From contig NZ_JAIWOT010000001.1 in NCBI RefSeq assembly GCF_021295335.1, positions 685,001 to 749,000 of the forward strand: 64,000 bases of DNA. The letters run 5' to 3'. This document shows positions 34,147 to 42,387 of the stretch, one piece after another. Every line of letters begins with the position of its first letter. The stretch's first letter is position 1. A model generated the notes under the pieces. That model did no database searches. It saw only the letters and a list, made by a program, of their open reading frames with translations, and was not told where the DNA came from. A program made the position numbers and the translations under genes. This DNA comes from Komagataeibacter sp. FNDCF1. Its GTDB lineage: Bacteria > Pseudomonadota > Alphaproteobacteria > Acetobacterales > Acetobacteraceae.

Positions 34147-34183
34147 AAAAAAAGGGGCGCCCCGGCAGAGGCGCCCCCTTTTT
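34147..34183. terminator. Bidirectional terminator between convergent genes
   Basis: A7-GGGGCGCC ... GGCGCCCC-T5: an 8-bp GC stem with A-tract on one side and T-tract on the other, serving the HTH-membrane gene and the convergent His-rich gene. Confidence 0.85.
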
Positions 34184-34197
34184 ATGCTGGCAGCAGA

Positions 34198-34440
34198 TTA
34201 CTGCTGGCCATGATCTTCATGGTGATCGCCGTGCTCATCGCCATGTTCGCCGTGTTCTTCATGGTGCTCACCATGTTCCTCACCGCGTTCCCCGCCATGT
34301 TCGTTACCGTCATGCCGGCCATGACCACCGTGGTGGCGGCCATGTTCGCCGTGACGCTGTTCGCCATTATTGTCTTCAGCGTGGGCAACGACCGGCAGGG
34401 ACAGGCCAAGAGCAGCAGCAAAAAGAAGTGCTTTTTTCAT
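34198..34440 (-). CDS. Secreted His/Glu/Gly-rich protein
   Basis: An 80-residue protein with a Sec signal peptide (MKKALLFAAALGLSLPVVAHA, cleavage after AHA) and a mature part made almost only of His, Gly, Glu and Asp with HGEH and HHEDH motifs. This suggests periplasmic metal binding, though only from composition. The start at 34440 has AGAGGA about 11 nt upstream. The signal peptide resembles that of the Gly-rich protein at 35103, so the two may be relatives with different repeat regions. Confidence 0.7.
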   Translation of the reverse strand: MKKALLFAAALGLSLPVVAHAEDNNGEQRHGEHGRHHGGHGRHDGNEHGGERGEEHGEHHEEHGEHGDEHGDHHEDHGQQ

Positions 34441-34615
34441 GTAATTCATTTCCTCTTTATCAGCTGATTTTCTCAAATCAGGCTAACCTGTATATAATGT
34501 TTACCTGACACGAGAAAAGGCTTTGCCAAAATTTCATTTGTAACAGAATGCATCACAGGACTGTCCATGCGGCAATACCTGTGCGTGGCACAGATGCCCG
34601 ACCCAGGCATCCGTC

Positions 34616-34777
34616 TCAGGTTTCATCATGGCGAAAGGCATCATCGGGTATGGCGTAGACCGCATCATGCGGACGGGCGTAGCCACGCCTGTTTCTCCAC
34701 GCATGAATCAACGCTTCGCGCCATTCCTCATGCGGCTCTTTACGGGGTTTGGGGGTGGAATCGGATGTGACATTCAT
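34616..34777 (-). CDS. Small hypothetical protein
   Basis: A 53-residue charged protein (MNVTSDSTPKPRKEPHEEWR ... YAIPDDAFRHDET), rich in Pro, Arg and Glu, without signal or membrane helix. Start at 34777 has a weak AGAGG 11 nt upstream. I do not recognise it; the frame is open and composition looks protein-like. It lies between the two secreted low-complexity protein genes. Confidence 0.4.
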   Translation of the reverse strand: MNVTSDSTPKPRKEPHEEWREALIHAWRNRRGYARPHDAVYAIPDDAFRHDET

Positions 34778-35102
34778 GATCCGGAAACCTCTTAAAAAGC
34801 CCGCACAAACGCAGGCACGCATTCTTAACAAATACCCTTCCATACAAGTGTGATGATTGTATGAATCTCTGTCGCCCTAAATTGAGCCAGACAGGATAGT
34901 GACACGGGAAAGGAATAAATACCTAATTCCGGAACTGAACTTTCATCGTGCAGTATATTGATGATCGTATTCCACTTTTCTCAACTATTTCGTATGGCAG
35001 GTTCATTATTTGTGCATGGCTGTTCCTGTTTGTAACAATGTTGGGGCTTACATTTTTGGTCATGAAGGGCAAGATTCATGAAGTCGAACCCAAGGAGACA
35101 TC

Positions 35103-35537
35103 ATGAAACGTTCAATCCTGTTTGCACTGGCGCTTGGCGCTTCCATGCCGCTTGCAGCGCACGCACAGTCCTTTGACAACAATCAGGGCGGCCACGGCCA
35201 TCATGGCGGCGGTGAGCAGAATGGCGGCGGCTGGGGCGGTCGTGGCGGCGACAACCAGAATGGCGGCGGCGAGCGCGGTGGCCGTGGCGGTGAAGGCCAG
35301 AACGGCGGTGGCTGGGGTGGCCGTGGTGGCGACAACCAGAATGGCGGCGGTGAGCGCGGTGGCCATGGCGGTGAAGGCCAGAACGGCGGTGGCTGGGGTG
35401 GCCGTGGTGGCGACAACCAGAATGGCGGCGGTGAGCGCGGTGGCCGTGGTGGTGAAGGCCAGAACGGCGGTGGCTGGGGCGGCCATGGCGGCAGCGAACA
35501 TGGCGGTCGCGGTGGCTGGAACAACAATTCCAACTGA
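35103..35537 (+). CDS. Secreted Gly-rich tandem-repeat protein
   Basis: A 144-residue protein: Sec signal (MKRSILFALALGASMPLAAHA) then a Gly-rich mature part made of repeats of 27 residues (NGGGWGGRGGDNQ plus NGGGERGGRGGEGQ) present about three and a half times. Encoded by an 81-bp DNA repeat. Gly-rich, Arg- and Asn-containing surface proteins may bind polysaccharide or nucleic acid, but no function is known. The AGGAGA before the ATG is a good ribosome site, and a terminator follows. Confidence 0.72.
   Translation: MKRSILFALALGASMPLAAHAQSFDNNQGGHGHHGGGEQNGGGWGGRGGDNQNGGGERGGRGGEGQNGGGWGGRGGDNQNGGGERGGHGGEGQNGGGWGGRGGDNQNGGGERGGRGGEGQNGGGWGGHGGSEHGGRGGWNNNSN
35221..35490 (+). repeat. 81-bp tandem repeat inside the Gly-rich gene
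   Basis: About three and a third units of 81 bp (GGCGGTGGCTGGGGTGGCCG...), with few differences between units. Such DNA repeats can gain or lose units by slippage, which would change the protein length in steps of 27 residues. Confidence 0.7.
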
Positions 35538-35555
35538 TACTGCCTGACAGGATCA

Positions 35556-35582
35556 AGGCCCGGCTGGTTCCGGGCCTTTTTT
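35556..35582 (+). terminator. Terminator of the Gly-rich gene
   Basis: AGGCCCGG pairs with CCGGGCCT across a 6-nt loop and runs into T6, 18 nt after the stop codon. Confidence 0.85.
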
Positions 35583-35639
35583 CTGTTCCATGCGTACCGA
35601 TGGAACCTTGCGGGTAACCCGGCTGGCCAGATACGGCTG

Positions 35640-36359
35640 TCAGGCCCGGGACGGTAACGGCGTGGCGGAGCCTGCCATGCAGGATGCGATCAACGCATAA
35701 TCCATATGATAGATCTGGCGAAGCCGCGCAATCTGGTCGAGGCGCAGCGTGGTTATGTCATCCGCCTTGGTTCCCCCGTTGATATGTCCGACAGGATTCG
35801 GCGTGTAACGGCGGACAAAGGCCTCTATGCCCATCATGTCATCAAGCATGAACAGATGGTTAACAGCCTGTTGACCATGCCGGTCGGTTACATACCACGC
35901 CTGTGGGCGGAAGATATGGTCGACCTCGTAAGGCAGGAGGGCACGGGCAATATGGTCTAGTGCTTCGTCAACACCACCAAAATTCATATAGGTGCTTCGA
36001 AAGCCGCGTGAGACGCTGCGCAGCGCGCTACCCCCGGCACGCGCATAACGGTAGGCTGACAGGAAGCGCTGCACGGGGTCACGCAATATGGCAAAGGATG
36101 GCAGACCCGCAAGCTGCGGCATGCGGCGGTTGAAATAGCGTATGGTCTCATGCCCCACATCCATGTCATAGAGGGCACGCGTCAGCGATGTGCCCGCGTT
36201 CTTGGGAATATGAATGAACAGCACGCCAGCCCTGCGCACCTGCTTCATCCGGCGCAGCCGCTTGGGGCCTGGCGGATAGGGAATATGCAGTTCCGCCAGC
36301 CGTTCATGCACGTCACTGGACATTTTTACACGAAGAACAGGCTGTAACATGGTTTGCAT
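35640..36359 (-). CDS. Sulfotransferase family protein
   Basis: A 239-residue enzyme likely moving sulfate from PAPS to a carbohydrate or other acceptor. VLFIHIPKNAGTSLTRALYDMD is the 5'-phosphosulfate binding loop and FAILRDPVQRFLSAYRYA the 3'-phosphate binding motif of the sulfotransferase-2 group. No signal peptide is obvious. Start at 36359; a second Met 3 codons later (36350) is also possible. No polysaccharide genes are nearby, so the acceptor is unknown. Confidence 0.8.
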   Translation of the reverse strand: MQTMLQPVLRVKMSSDVHERLAELHIPYPPGPKRLRRMKQVRRAGVLFIHIPKNAGTSLTRALYDMDVGHETIRYFNRRMPQLAGLPSFAILRDPVQRFLSAYRYARAGGSALRSVSRGFRSTYMNFGGVDEALDHIARALLPYEVDHIFRPQAWYVTDRHGQQAVNHLFMLDDMMGIEAFVRRYTPNPVGHINGGTKADDITTLRLDQIARLRQIYHMDYALIASCMAGSATPLPSRA

Positions 36360-36532
36360 GCTATATTAATCACGCGGCAAATCTGGTCATAGTGTTTATA
36401 AATGTGACGAAATAAAGCAGGCCATTTCAGACTGTAATGCTCCCCCGTGCAAATTTCCGGTGGCTACCACCGGCAGTGCACATTAGGCTGCTCCTCTGGT
36501 AAGGCCAGCATGCAGGAAAGGAGAGGGGCAAC

Positions 36533-36715
36533 ATGATCAGGGACGACGAAGATGGTATCCTGACGGAGCAGGGGGTACTGATGGGTGAAATACGCTCCGA
36601 TATGGAAAAACTTGGCACCATGCTGGAGGATAACGGACCGATTACCAATGCGTTGCGTACACAGGTATCCATGATAGCAGACAAGCTGGATGCGCTATCC
36701 GACCTCATGCGCTGA
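36533..36715 (+). CDS. Small acidic hypothetical protein
   Basis: A 60-residue protein (MIRDDEDGILTEQGVLMGEI ... KLDALSDLMR), predicted helical and rich in Asp and Glu. AGGAGAGGGG stands directly upstream, which is good evidence for translation. I do not recognise a family. It lies alone between the sulfotransferase and the SDR gene. Confidence 0.6.
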   Translation: MIRDDEDGILTEQGVLMGEIRSDMEKLGTMLEDNGPITNALRTQVSMIADKLDALSDLMR

Positions 36716-36963
36716 TCCTGCCGCCAGTTTCATGGTCCCGTGCTGGTCCATGGCCATGTTCTGGTGGGTTCATGCCGCCGTCATCACATGGCTTTGAATG
36801 GATTTCTGGCGCTGCGGACCGACTTTTACGGTGTTCTTCCCGTTTTCCTGTAATTCGCCCGGTCGGGTGATGGGTCAGGACGCGCGGCTGTCTGCCGACA
36901 GGGGGGGCGTACAATGCCGCCGGTTTCTGGCCCCCGGATTTTTTATTTATGGAAAGAGAAACC

Positions 36964-37752
36964 ATGCAGATCGACCTGACGGGCCGCACAGCCATTGTAA
37001 CGGGTTCGACCGGGGGGATAGGACTGGCCATTGCCAAAGGGCTTGCCGAAAGCGGGGCGCAGGTTGTGGTCAATGGCAGGCGCGCGCCTGCGGTGGAAAA
37101 GGCGGTCCGTGCCGTGGCGGCATCGGGTACAGGGCAGGCCATGGGCTTTACGGGGGATCTGGGCACGGCGGAAGGCTGTGCGGCGCTGGTAGCGGCATAC
37201 CCTTCCTGCGATATCCTGATCAACAACCTGGGTATTTATGAACCCGGTGATTTTTTTGAAACCCCCGACACGGACTGGACCCGGTTCTTTGAGGTCAATG
37301 TCATGTCCGGCGTGCGACTGTCGCGTGCGTATCTTCCCGGTATGGAAAAAACAGGATGGGGCCGGGTGGTGTTCATCTCCTCCGAATCGGCATTCAACAT
37401 CCCGGTGGAAATGATTCATTACGGCTTCAGCAAGACAGCACAGGTTGCCATTGCACGGGGGCTTGCCAAGCGCATGGCGGGCACGAGGGTTACGGTCAAT
37501 TCCGTGCTGCCGGGACCAACCCTGTCGGAAGGGCAGGCGGAAATGCTGAAGCCCGAACAGGAAAAAACCGGCCATTCCCTGGAGCAGCTTGCAGCGGCAT
37601 TCACCATGGAGCACCGCCCCGGTTCCATTATCCGCCGCGCCGCCACGGTGGAGGAAGTGGCGAACATGGTGGTCTACCTGTCATCTCCACAGGCTTCTGC
37701 CACAACCGGGGCGGCAGTGCGGGTCGATGGTGGTGTGCTGGACACGATCTGA
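36964..37752 (+). CDS. Short-chain dehydrogenase/reductase (SDR)
   Basis: A 262-residue Rossmann-fold oxidoreductase. TGSTGGIG (residues 13-20) binds NAD(P), NNLG (87-90) stabilises the fold, and Ser140, Tyr153 and Lys157 form the catalytic group (FISSESAFNIPVEMIHYGFSK). The final VRVDGGVLDTI is typical of the classical group. The start MQIDL at 36964 has GGAAAGAG upstream; an ATG at 36949 is in frame but too close to that site. Substrate unknown. Confidence 0.88.
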   Translation: MQIDLTGRTAIVTGSTGGIGLAIAKGLAESGAQVVVNGRRAPAVEKAVRAVAASGTGQAMGFTGDLGTAEGCAALVAAYPSCDILINNLGIYEPGDFFETPDTDWTRFFEVNVMSGVRLSRAYLPGMEKTGWGRVVFISSESAFNIPVEMIHYGFSKTAQVAIARGLAKRMAGTRVTVNSVLPGPTLSEGQAEMLKPEQEKTGHSLEQLAAAFTMEHRPGSIIRRAATVEEVANMVVYLSSPQASATTGAAVRVDGGVLDTI

Positions 37753-38530
37753 CCTGTGCCATGCACTGAGATCATACGAGCCTAAAATCTATTTTTCTTG
37801 AACTATTATATGATTTTTAGGAATATTTTCCATAAGCCCTTTCCATCGCGACGAAAATACATGATCGTCGCGATGGCAGCCCCGCTCCTGATCGACCATC
37901 CATCCTGAAGGAGTGGGGCTGTCCCCATCGCTTGCGGTATATGATCCGCTGGATGGAAACGACCACGCATAGACCGGGGTCGCTCCAACCGCTCCCGTGC
38001 TTCACACCGGATACACACGGTAGGCGACATGTTTCATCAACCGGATATCCCGGGCTTCGGGAAGGGGTGTCAGGAGATGCCTTGTCCCGATTGCCTGTCT
38101 TCCGGTTCACCATCCGAATCAAGCATCTGCAGCAGGCTGTCGGGCAACTGTTCATGCAGGACCGACCCGAACCGGTCATGGAGGCCACGCTTCAGCCATC
38201 GGCCGAACATATCCCTGCCTTCCTGAAAATCGGGGTCGTCGCTCATTTCTACATACTCCCCCTTCCATCATGCCCAGCCCTGCTGGTACTCCCGTGCCCA
38301 CACAGGCATACGGCCGCCTGTAGCAGGCAACCATGCCTTCACGTATGAAGAAACGCGGTTATCATCGGCTATGTCAGATCTGGTGGGCCTCAGGGCTTTA
38401 ATCCATGTCCACCAATGGCTTCCTGCTCACGTCCATTCCATCGGCATCCGCATGGCGCGGGTAAACCGGACCTGCCAACTCGATGGCTGGCAGAGGAGCG
38501 ACATCATGTTGATGCCGCCTCTTTCCATCC
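37753..38530. other. Long intergenic region with hairpins
   Basis: No supported gene. The first part has two consecutive strong hairpins (37843-37876 and 37877-37921), the second being a copy of the GGATGGtCGAT stem-loop repeat. The sequence at 37941-37990 (CTGGATGG ... ACCGGGGTCG) may be a decayed fourth copy. The rest shows nothing clear. Confidence 0.4.
37843..37921 (-). repeat. Double hairpin with stem-loop repeat, copy 3
   Basis: First hairpin: CCATCGCGACGA / TCGTCGCGATGG, a perfect 12-bp stem. Second: CAGCCCCGCTCCT / AGGAGTGGGGCTG, 13 bp with one wobble, whose loop on the minus strand holds GGATGGATGGTCGAT, like the copies at 30820 and 31722. Confidence 0.6.
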
Positions 38531-38863
38531 TTACTGATTCCGGAGGGCTTCCGCCTCTTCTTTCCGGTCTGCAAACGGTACCTCACGCCGGTCATCGAGT
38601 TCATCCTGGCTACCGCCGGAATTGCCCAGATTTTCCTCCACCCATGCCTGTTCCACCGGCTGGCCGTTCTCATCAAGGGGAACAGGCGACTCAACAGGAA
38701 TCTGCCCCGCATCGGGATTGCTTTCCATCCCGATCAGTTCGGATGCCGCCTCCGTATAGGCTTCCGGTCCACAACCGGGCTTGCCATCCGCTACCCACAT
38801 TTCCTTCGCCTTGGTGGTAATGCGCGCTTGTGTCTTGGCAGAGGTTTCCAGCGGGTTGTCCAT
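38531..38863 (-). CDS. DUF2934 protein
   Basis: A 110-residue soluble protein. The first half (ARITTKAKEMWVADGKPGCGPEAYTEAASELIGMESNPDAG) is a DUF2934-type segment in which the usual ...RAYEIWEREGRPEGRDLEHWLRAE pattern is recognisable. The second half is acidic and disordered. Proteins of this kind are often small stress-related ones in alphaproteobacteria. Function unknown. Confidence 0.65.
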   Translation of the reverse strand: MDNPLETSAKTQARITTKAKEMWVADGKPGCGPEAYTEAASELIGMESNPDAGQIPVESPVPLDENGQPVEQAWVEENLGNSGGSQDELDDRREVPFADRKEEAEALRNQ

Positions 38864-39208
38864 ATCTCATATCCTTGCAAAATCTTTTAACAGGATGCCT
38901 GCGACCCGTTCGGTCCGTTACAGGCAACAGCGGACATCTCTGGCGCACGGCGCGCGGTTCCGGGTGCCATGGGCCTGAATATGACGGCTGCTTTCTGCGT
39001 CAGTACACGTAGGATAAAGCTTTGATGCATGTAAAGTTCGACTGGTTGTGCTGCATCTGCCAGATGGCCGCCTCCACCCGCTTTTTATCAAACCATCCGC
39101 GCGCTGGATCATTAAGCCTCCTGCACGCGGCCATCAGGGTCGCGCCATGCACGGACGGGCGGCCCGTATCGGGCTGCCACGCCAGGACATGAAATGGAGA
39201 AAGACGGC
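38864..39208. other. Intergenic region, nothing seen
   Basis: Between the divergent DUF2934 and SDR genes. Presumably holds both promoters; no clear motif or repeat was found. Confidence 0.3.
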
Positions 39209-40060
39209 ATGGGCAGGACTGTTCTCATCACCGGAGCGGGGTCGGGCTTTGGCAGGGCGGTGGCCCTGCAGCTGGCTGCACGGAACTGGAAGGTCATCGC
39301 GGGGGTGGAAATTCCGTCGCAGATATTCCAGCTGGAGCAGGAAGCCGCACATCACGGCGTGGGACTGCAGGTTGAAAAGCTCGACGTGACCGATCCCGCT
39401 GACCGTGAACGGTTCAGCACGCTGGATGTCGATGTCCTGCTCAATAACGCGGGTATTGGCGAAGGCGGATCAATGGTCGACATACCCGAGGAGAATTTAC
39501 GCCGGCAGTTCGAAGTCAATGTGATTGGCCCGGTGCAGCTTACGCAGATGATTGCCAGACGCATGGCGGCACGCCGGGCGGGCAGGATTGTTTTCATGTC
39601 GTCCTGCGCGGGGCTGACATCAGATCCGTTTACCGGCGCGTATTCCGCATCGAAACATGCGATCGAGGCTATTGCGGAAGCGCTGGGTAAGGAACTGCAG
39701 GAATTTGGTGTGGCGGTGGCCACAATTAACCCCGGCCCGTTCCTGACCGGATTCAATGACCGCATCTTCGATTCATGGAAAAGCTGGGAAACCGATCCGG
39801 CACGCAACCTGTTCGATTACACGCGCATTGCCTATCCCTACAGGCAGTTTGGCATTGAACCGGTTGTGGAGACGACGGTGGGTGTAATCGAAGGCACGAT
39901 AAACAGCTACCGCAATGTGGAACCGCGACAGAATGCGGAAATGCAGCGTCAGCAGATGGATGCGGCATGGACCAGGAAATCCGATGAAAACCTGGGAAAG
40001 CGCTTTGCCATGGTTGAAACCGCCTATGCAATGCAGCCCGGCATGCCGGCAGAGGGATAG
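39209..40060 (+). CDS. SDR family oxidoreductase
   Basis: A 283-residue Rossmann-fold enzyme. TGAGSGFG (8-15) is the cofactor loop, NNAGIGEGG follows, and FMSSCAGLTSDPFTGAYSASKHA has the Ser, Tyr and Lys of the active site. C-terminal half is longer than in core SDRs and contains an aromatic segment (FDYTRIAYPYRQFGIEP). I chose ATG 39209 (MGRTVL), with GGAGAAAG upstream; 39194 is also open. No partner genes nearby. Confidence 0.85.
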   Translation: MGRTVLITGAGSGFGRAVALQLAARNWKVIAGVEIPSQIFQLEQEAAHHGVGLQVEKLDVTDPADRERFSTLDVDVLLNNAGIGEGGSMVDIPEENLRRQFEVNVIGPVQLTQMIARRMAARRAGRIVFMSSCAGLTSDPFTGAYSASKHAIEAIAEALGKELQEFGVAVATINPGPFLTGFNDRIFDSWKSWETDPARNLFDYTRIAYPYRQFGIEPVVETTVGVIEGTINSYRNVEPRQNAEMQRQQMDAAWTRKSDENLGKRFAMVETAYAMQPGMPAEG

Positions 40061-40158
40061 GGCAGCCCACCTATGGGTGCGCCAATCCGCACATCCATGA
40101 GCCGCGCCGGTTCATGTCGATACACAGGCGCGGAAATGCCGCCGTGCCTGTGGTCCGG

Positions 40159-41346
40159 TCATTCAGGGACAGGGCTGCATTGCGGCGTTACGGCTTGGTC
40201 TGACATGACGGCCTGCGTGAAGGCAGCGGAATCAGGCAGCGAGGCATTGACCGTCTGGTCATGGCTGAGTCCCTTGTAGACATGTGCCTGAACCACCGTT
40301 CCCGCAGCACAGGCGGCCTTCACCAAGCCATATTGCAACGGTGGCGGCACGTCGCGGTCTAGTTCCCCCGTGCCGATAAACAGCGGCCGGGTCAGTCTGA
40401 GCGTCGGGTATTCCATGGCCGCCAGCGCCGGGGCAAGAGCTTTGGCAAAGCCTGGCTGCAACGAATTGCCAAAGGTCAGGCCGTCTTCCTTCACCCGGTC
40501 GGTCAGCTGGTAGACGCACAGCTTCGCCGCATCACGGTAGGCGGGCATGGCCTTGGGGGTAAAGGCGTCTTCTGGCCTGAAGGCATGGTCATGACCCGCC
40601 AGTCCCTGCGCCAGGTACAGCGTATAGACCATGACCGGGTTATACGACGCGCCCGGTGTGGGGGCCGCCATGATCTGCTGCATCAGGGCAGGGGTAATGT
40701 ATGGTGCACCCGTGGCCACGGTGCCCCGGATATTCAGTTCCGGCGCGTAGGTCGGGGCAAAGGCGGCGGACGCAAAAGCCGCGCCGCCACCCTGTGACTG
40801 GCCCACGATCATGATCCTGTCCTGCAGTCCCGGCACTGATGCCAGTGCCGCACGAACGCCATCAAGCAGGCTGTAGGCCTCCACCCGCGTATCCAGATAG
40901 GCATGGCCACCGGGTGTGCCCAGTCCCTGATAGTCGGTGCCGACCACCGCAAAGCCGCGTTTCATCCATGCGGACAGGTACTGCCGGTTGCGTTCACTCC
41001 AAGGGTTGCCGGACGGAGCGCAATGATCCGCGACACCCACGGTACCATGTGCCCACGCCACGATAGGCCAGCCGCCAGCAGGCGGCTTGCCCGGCGGCAG
41101 GATGACTTCTGCCGTGACGGGCACAAGACCCGTGCCCGTTACACCGTTGGTGGAAAGATAGGTGATGCGCAGCGCCTGCCCCGCATCGGGCAGGCTGAAC
41201 GCTGCCGGCAGGGGGGTGGAAGCCGTAAGCATGCCCGCATGGGCCTGGCCGGGAACAGACGCCGCACGGGCATGGATACCCGGCGCCACAAGACAGAACC
41301 CCATCAGCAGACGGGTGGCGAGGTAAACGGAGCGGGAGAAACGCAC
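40159..41346 (-). CDS. Secreted lipase/esterase (LIP-type alpha/beta hydrolase)
   Basis: A 395-residue secreted serine hydrolase. The GTG start at 41346 is preceded by AGGAAGGA at 6 nt and opens a signal peptide (VRFSRSVYLATRLLMGFCLVAPGIHARAAS). IVAWAHGTVGVADHCAPSG is the oxyanion region, IMIVGQSQGGGAAF holds the nucleophile Ser, FIGTGELDRDVPP the Asp and YKGLSHDQTV the His. It matches the secretory lipase group that cleaves triglycerides or other esters outside the cell. Transcribed divergently from a TetR gene that probably controls it. Confidence 0.85.
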   Translation of the reverse strand: MRFSRSVYLATRLLMGFCLVAPGIHARAASVPGQAHAGMLTASTPLPAAFSLPDAGQALRITYLSTNGVTGTGLVPVTAEVILPPGKPPAGGWPIVAWAHGTVGVADHCAPSGNPWSERNRQYLSAWMKRGFAVVGTDYQGLGTPGGHAYLDTRVEAYSLLDGVRAALASVPGLQDRIMIVGQSQGGGAAFASAAFAPTYAPELNIRGTVATGAPYITPALMQQIMAAPTPGASYNPVMVYTLYLAQGLAGHDHAFRPEDAFTPKAMPAYRDAAKLCVYQLTDRVKEDGLTFGNSLQPGFAKALAPALAAMEYPTLRLTRPLFIGTGELDRDVPPPLQYGLVKAACAAGTVVQAHVYKGLSHDQTVNASLPDSAAFTQAVMSDQAVTPQCSPVPE

Positions 41347-41401
41347 GCGATATCCTTCCTGGAATGGCCGGGCTTGCACATGATCATCGTGCAGGTTTAA
41401 A

Positions 41402-41416
41402 CTTTACACTGTAAAG
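41402..41416. promoter_or_regulatory. TetR-type operator between lipase and regulator genes
   Basis: CTTTACA-C-TGTAAAG is a perfect 15-bp palindrome in the gap between the two divergent genes and likely binds the TetR protein encoded at 41438. Confidence 0.7.
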
Positions 41417-41437
41417 AATGATCGTCAGGGAATGCGG

Positions 41438-42064
41438 ATGTCAAGTACCGATGACACTGTCTGTGCCCGCATGGCGCCGTCAGCACCCTCCGGCCAGCCA
41501 GTCCGGAAAACCTACCACCACGGCAATCTGCGCGCGGCCCTGCTGCATTCGGCCCGTGACCTGCTGGAAAAAAAGGGAATCACCGCCCTTGGCCTGCGCG
41601 CGATCACGCGGCATGCGGGTGTATCGGCTGCAGCGGCCATACCGCATTTCGGCAACCTTGCCGGACTGCTCAGCGTGCTTGCAACCATCGGGTATGAGGA
41701 ACTGGCCCATGCCCTTGCCCCCACGCTGGGCCAGGGCACACAGCAGGCGGCGGGCATGGCTTACATACGTTTCGCCATGGATAATCCCGGCCTGTTTACC
41801 CTCATGTTCCGTAGTGATGCCATTGACCGCACGGAACCCGGTCTTGTCCACGCATCCGCACGAACATCCGCCATGCTGACCCAGTTGATCGGCAGTCTGC
41901 CCGGGCCCCATGCCGCCCGGACACGGGCCGGGACGCGGGCGGCTTTGTGGGGCAGGGTACACGGTCTTGCCGTGCTGGCGATAGATGGCCAGCTTGATGC
42001 CCTGCCAAGCCTTGAAGGACAGTCCATGTCGCTGGAAGCGCTGGTCGAGGACGCATTGCGATAG
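41438..42064 (+). CDS. TetR-family transcriptional regulator
   Basis: A 208-residue regulator. Residues about 25-75 (YHHGNLRAALLHSARDLLEKKGITALGLRAITRHAGVSAAAAIPHFGNLAGLLSVLA) form the HTH, with the PHF/GN pattern of the WHG-type subgroup, and the rest is the ligand-binding helical domain. Start at 41438 (MSSTDD) has AGGGA 6 nt upstream; 41432 is also possible. It is divergent from the lipase gene and probably represses that gene and itself through the palindrome at 41402. Confidence 0.85.
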   Translation: MSSTDDTVCARMAPSAPSGQPVRKTYHHGNLRAALLHSARDLLEKKGITALGLRAITRHAGVSAAAAIPHFGNLAGLLSVLATIGYEELAHALAPTLGQGTQQAAGMAYIRFAMDNPGLFTLMFRSDAIDRTEPGLVHASARTSAMLTQLIGSLPGPHAARTRAGTRAALWGRVHGLAVLAIDGQLDALPSLEGQSMSLEALVEDALR

Positions 42065-42387
42065 GTCGGCCTGACTGATGCCCGTCTGGCCGCATTGGGC
42101 ATCTTTCGGGCAGACTGGTCCGGTTGCCACGTTTTTCCCCATTTTCGGGATGAACCGCCGGGCTGGCCTGATGCCGTGCGCGCATTGTGATCCGGGCACG
42201 GCAGGCATCTTTTGGTGGGTGGTCTTCCGCAATGGGTGCCTGACGGTGCATATCGGTCAGGTGTGCGGAATCCATTGGGCAATTTCCGGAAATTTCGTGG
42301 CAACCGGGGCACGAAAATGTGCCGGATTGTCATTTGCAGCGTTTCCCGACAGCGTGTGAAATCCACGTTTCATTCAGGGAGGGGCAG
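42065..42387. other. Intergenic region, nothing clear
   Basis: Between the TetR and PRISE-like genes. No motif or repeat found, and no frame with support. Confidence 0.3.

Noticed and set aside
35221-35490. CRISPR-like regular repeats
   Set aside because: The repeats are tandem 81-bp coding units without unique spacers; no cas genes are present.
35112-35556. Open frames in other frames of the Gly-rich gene
   Set aside because: Tandem DNA repeats keep all frames open; only the plus frame at 35103 has a signal peptide and ribosome binding site.
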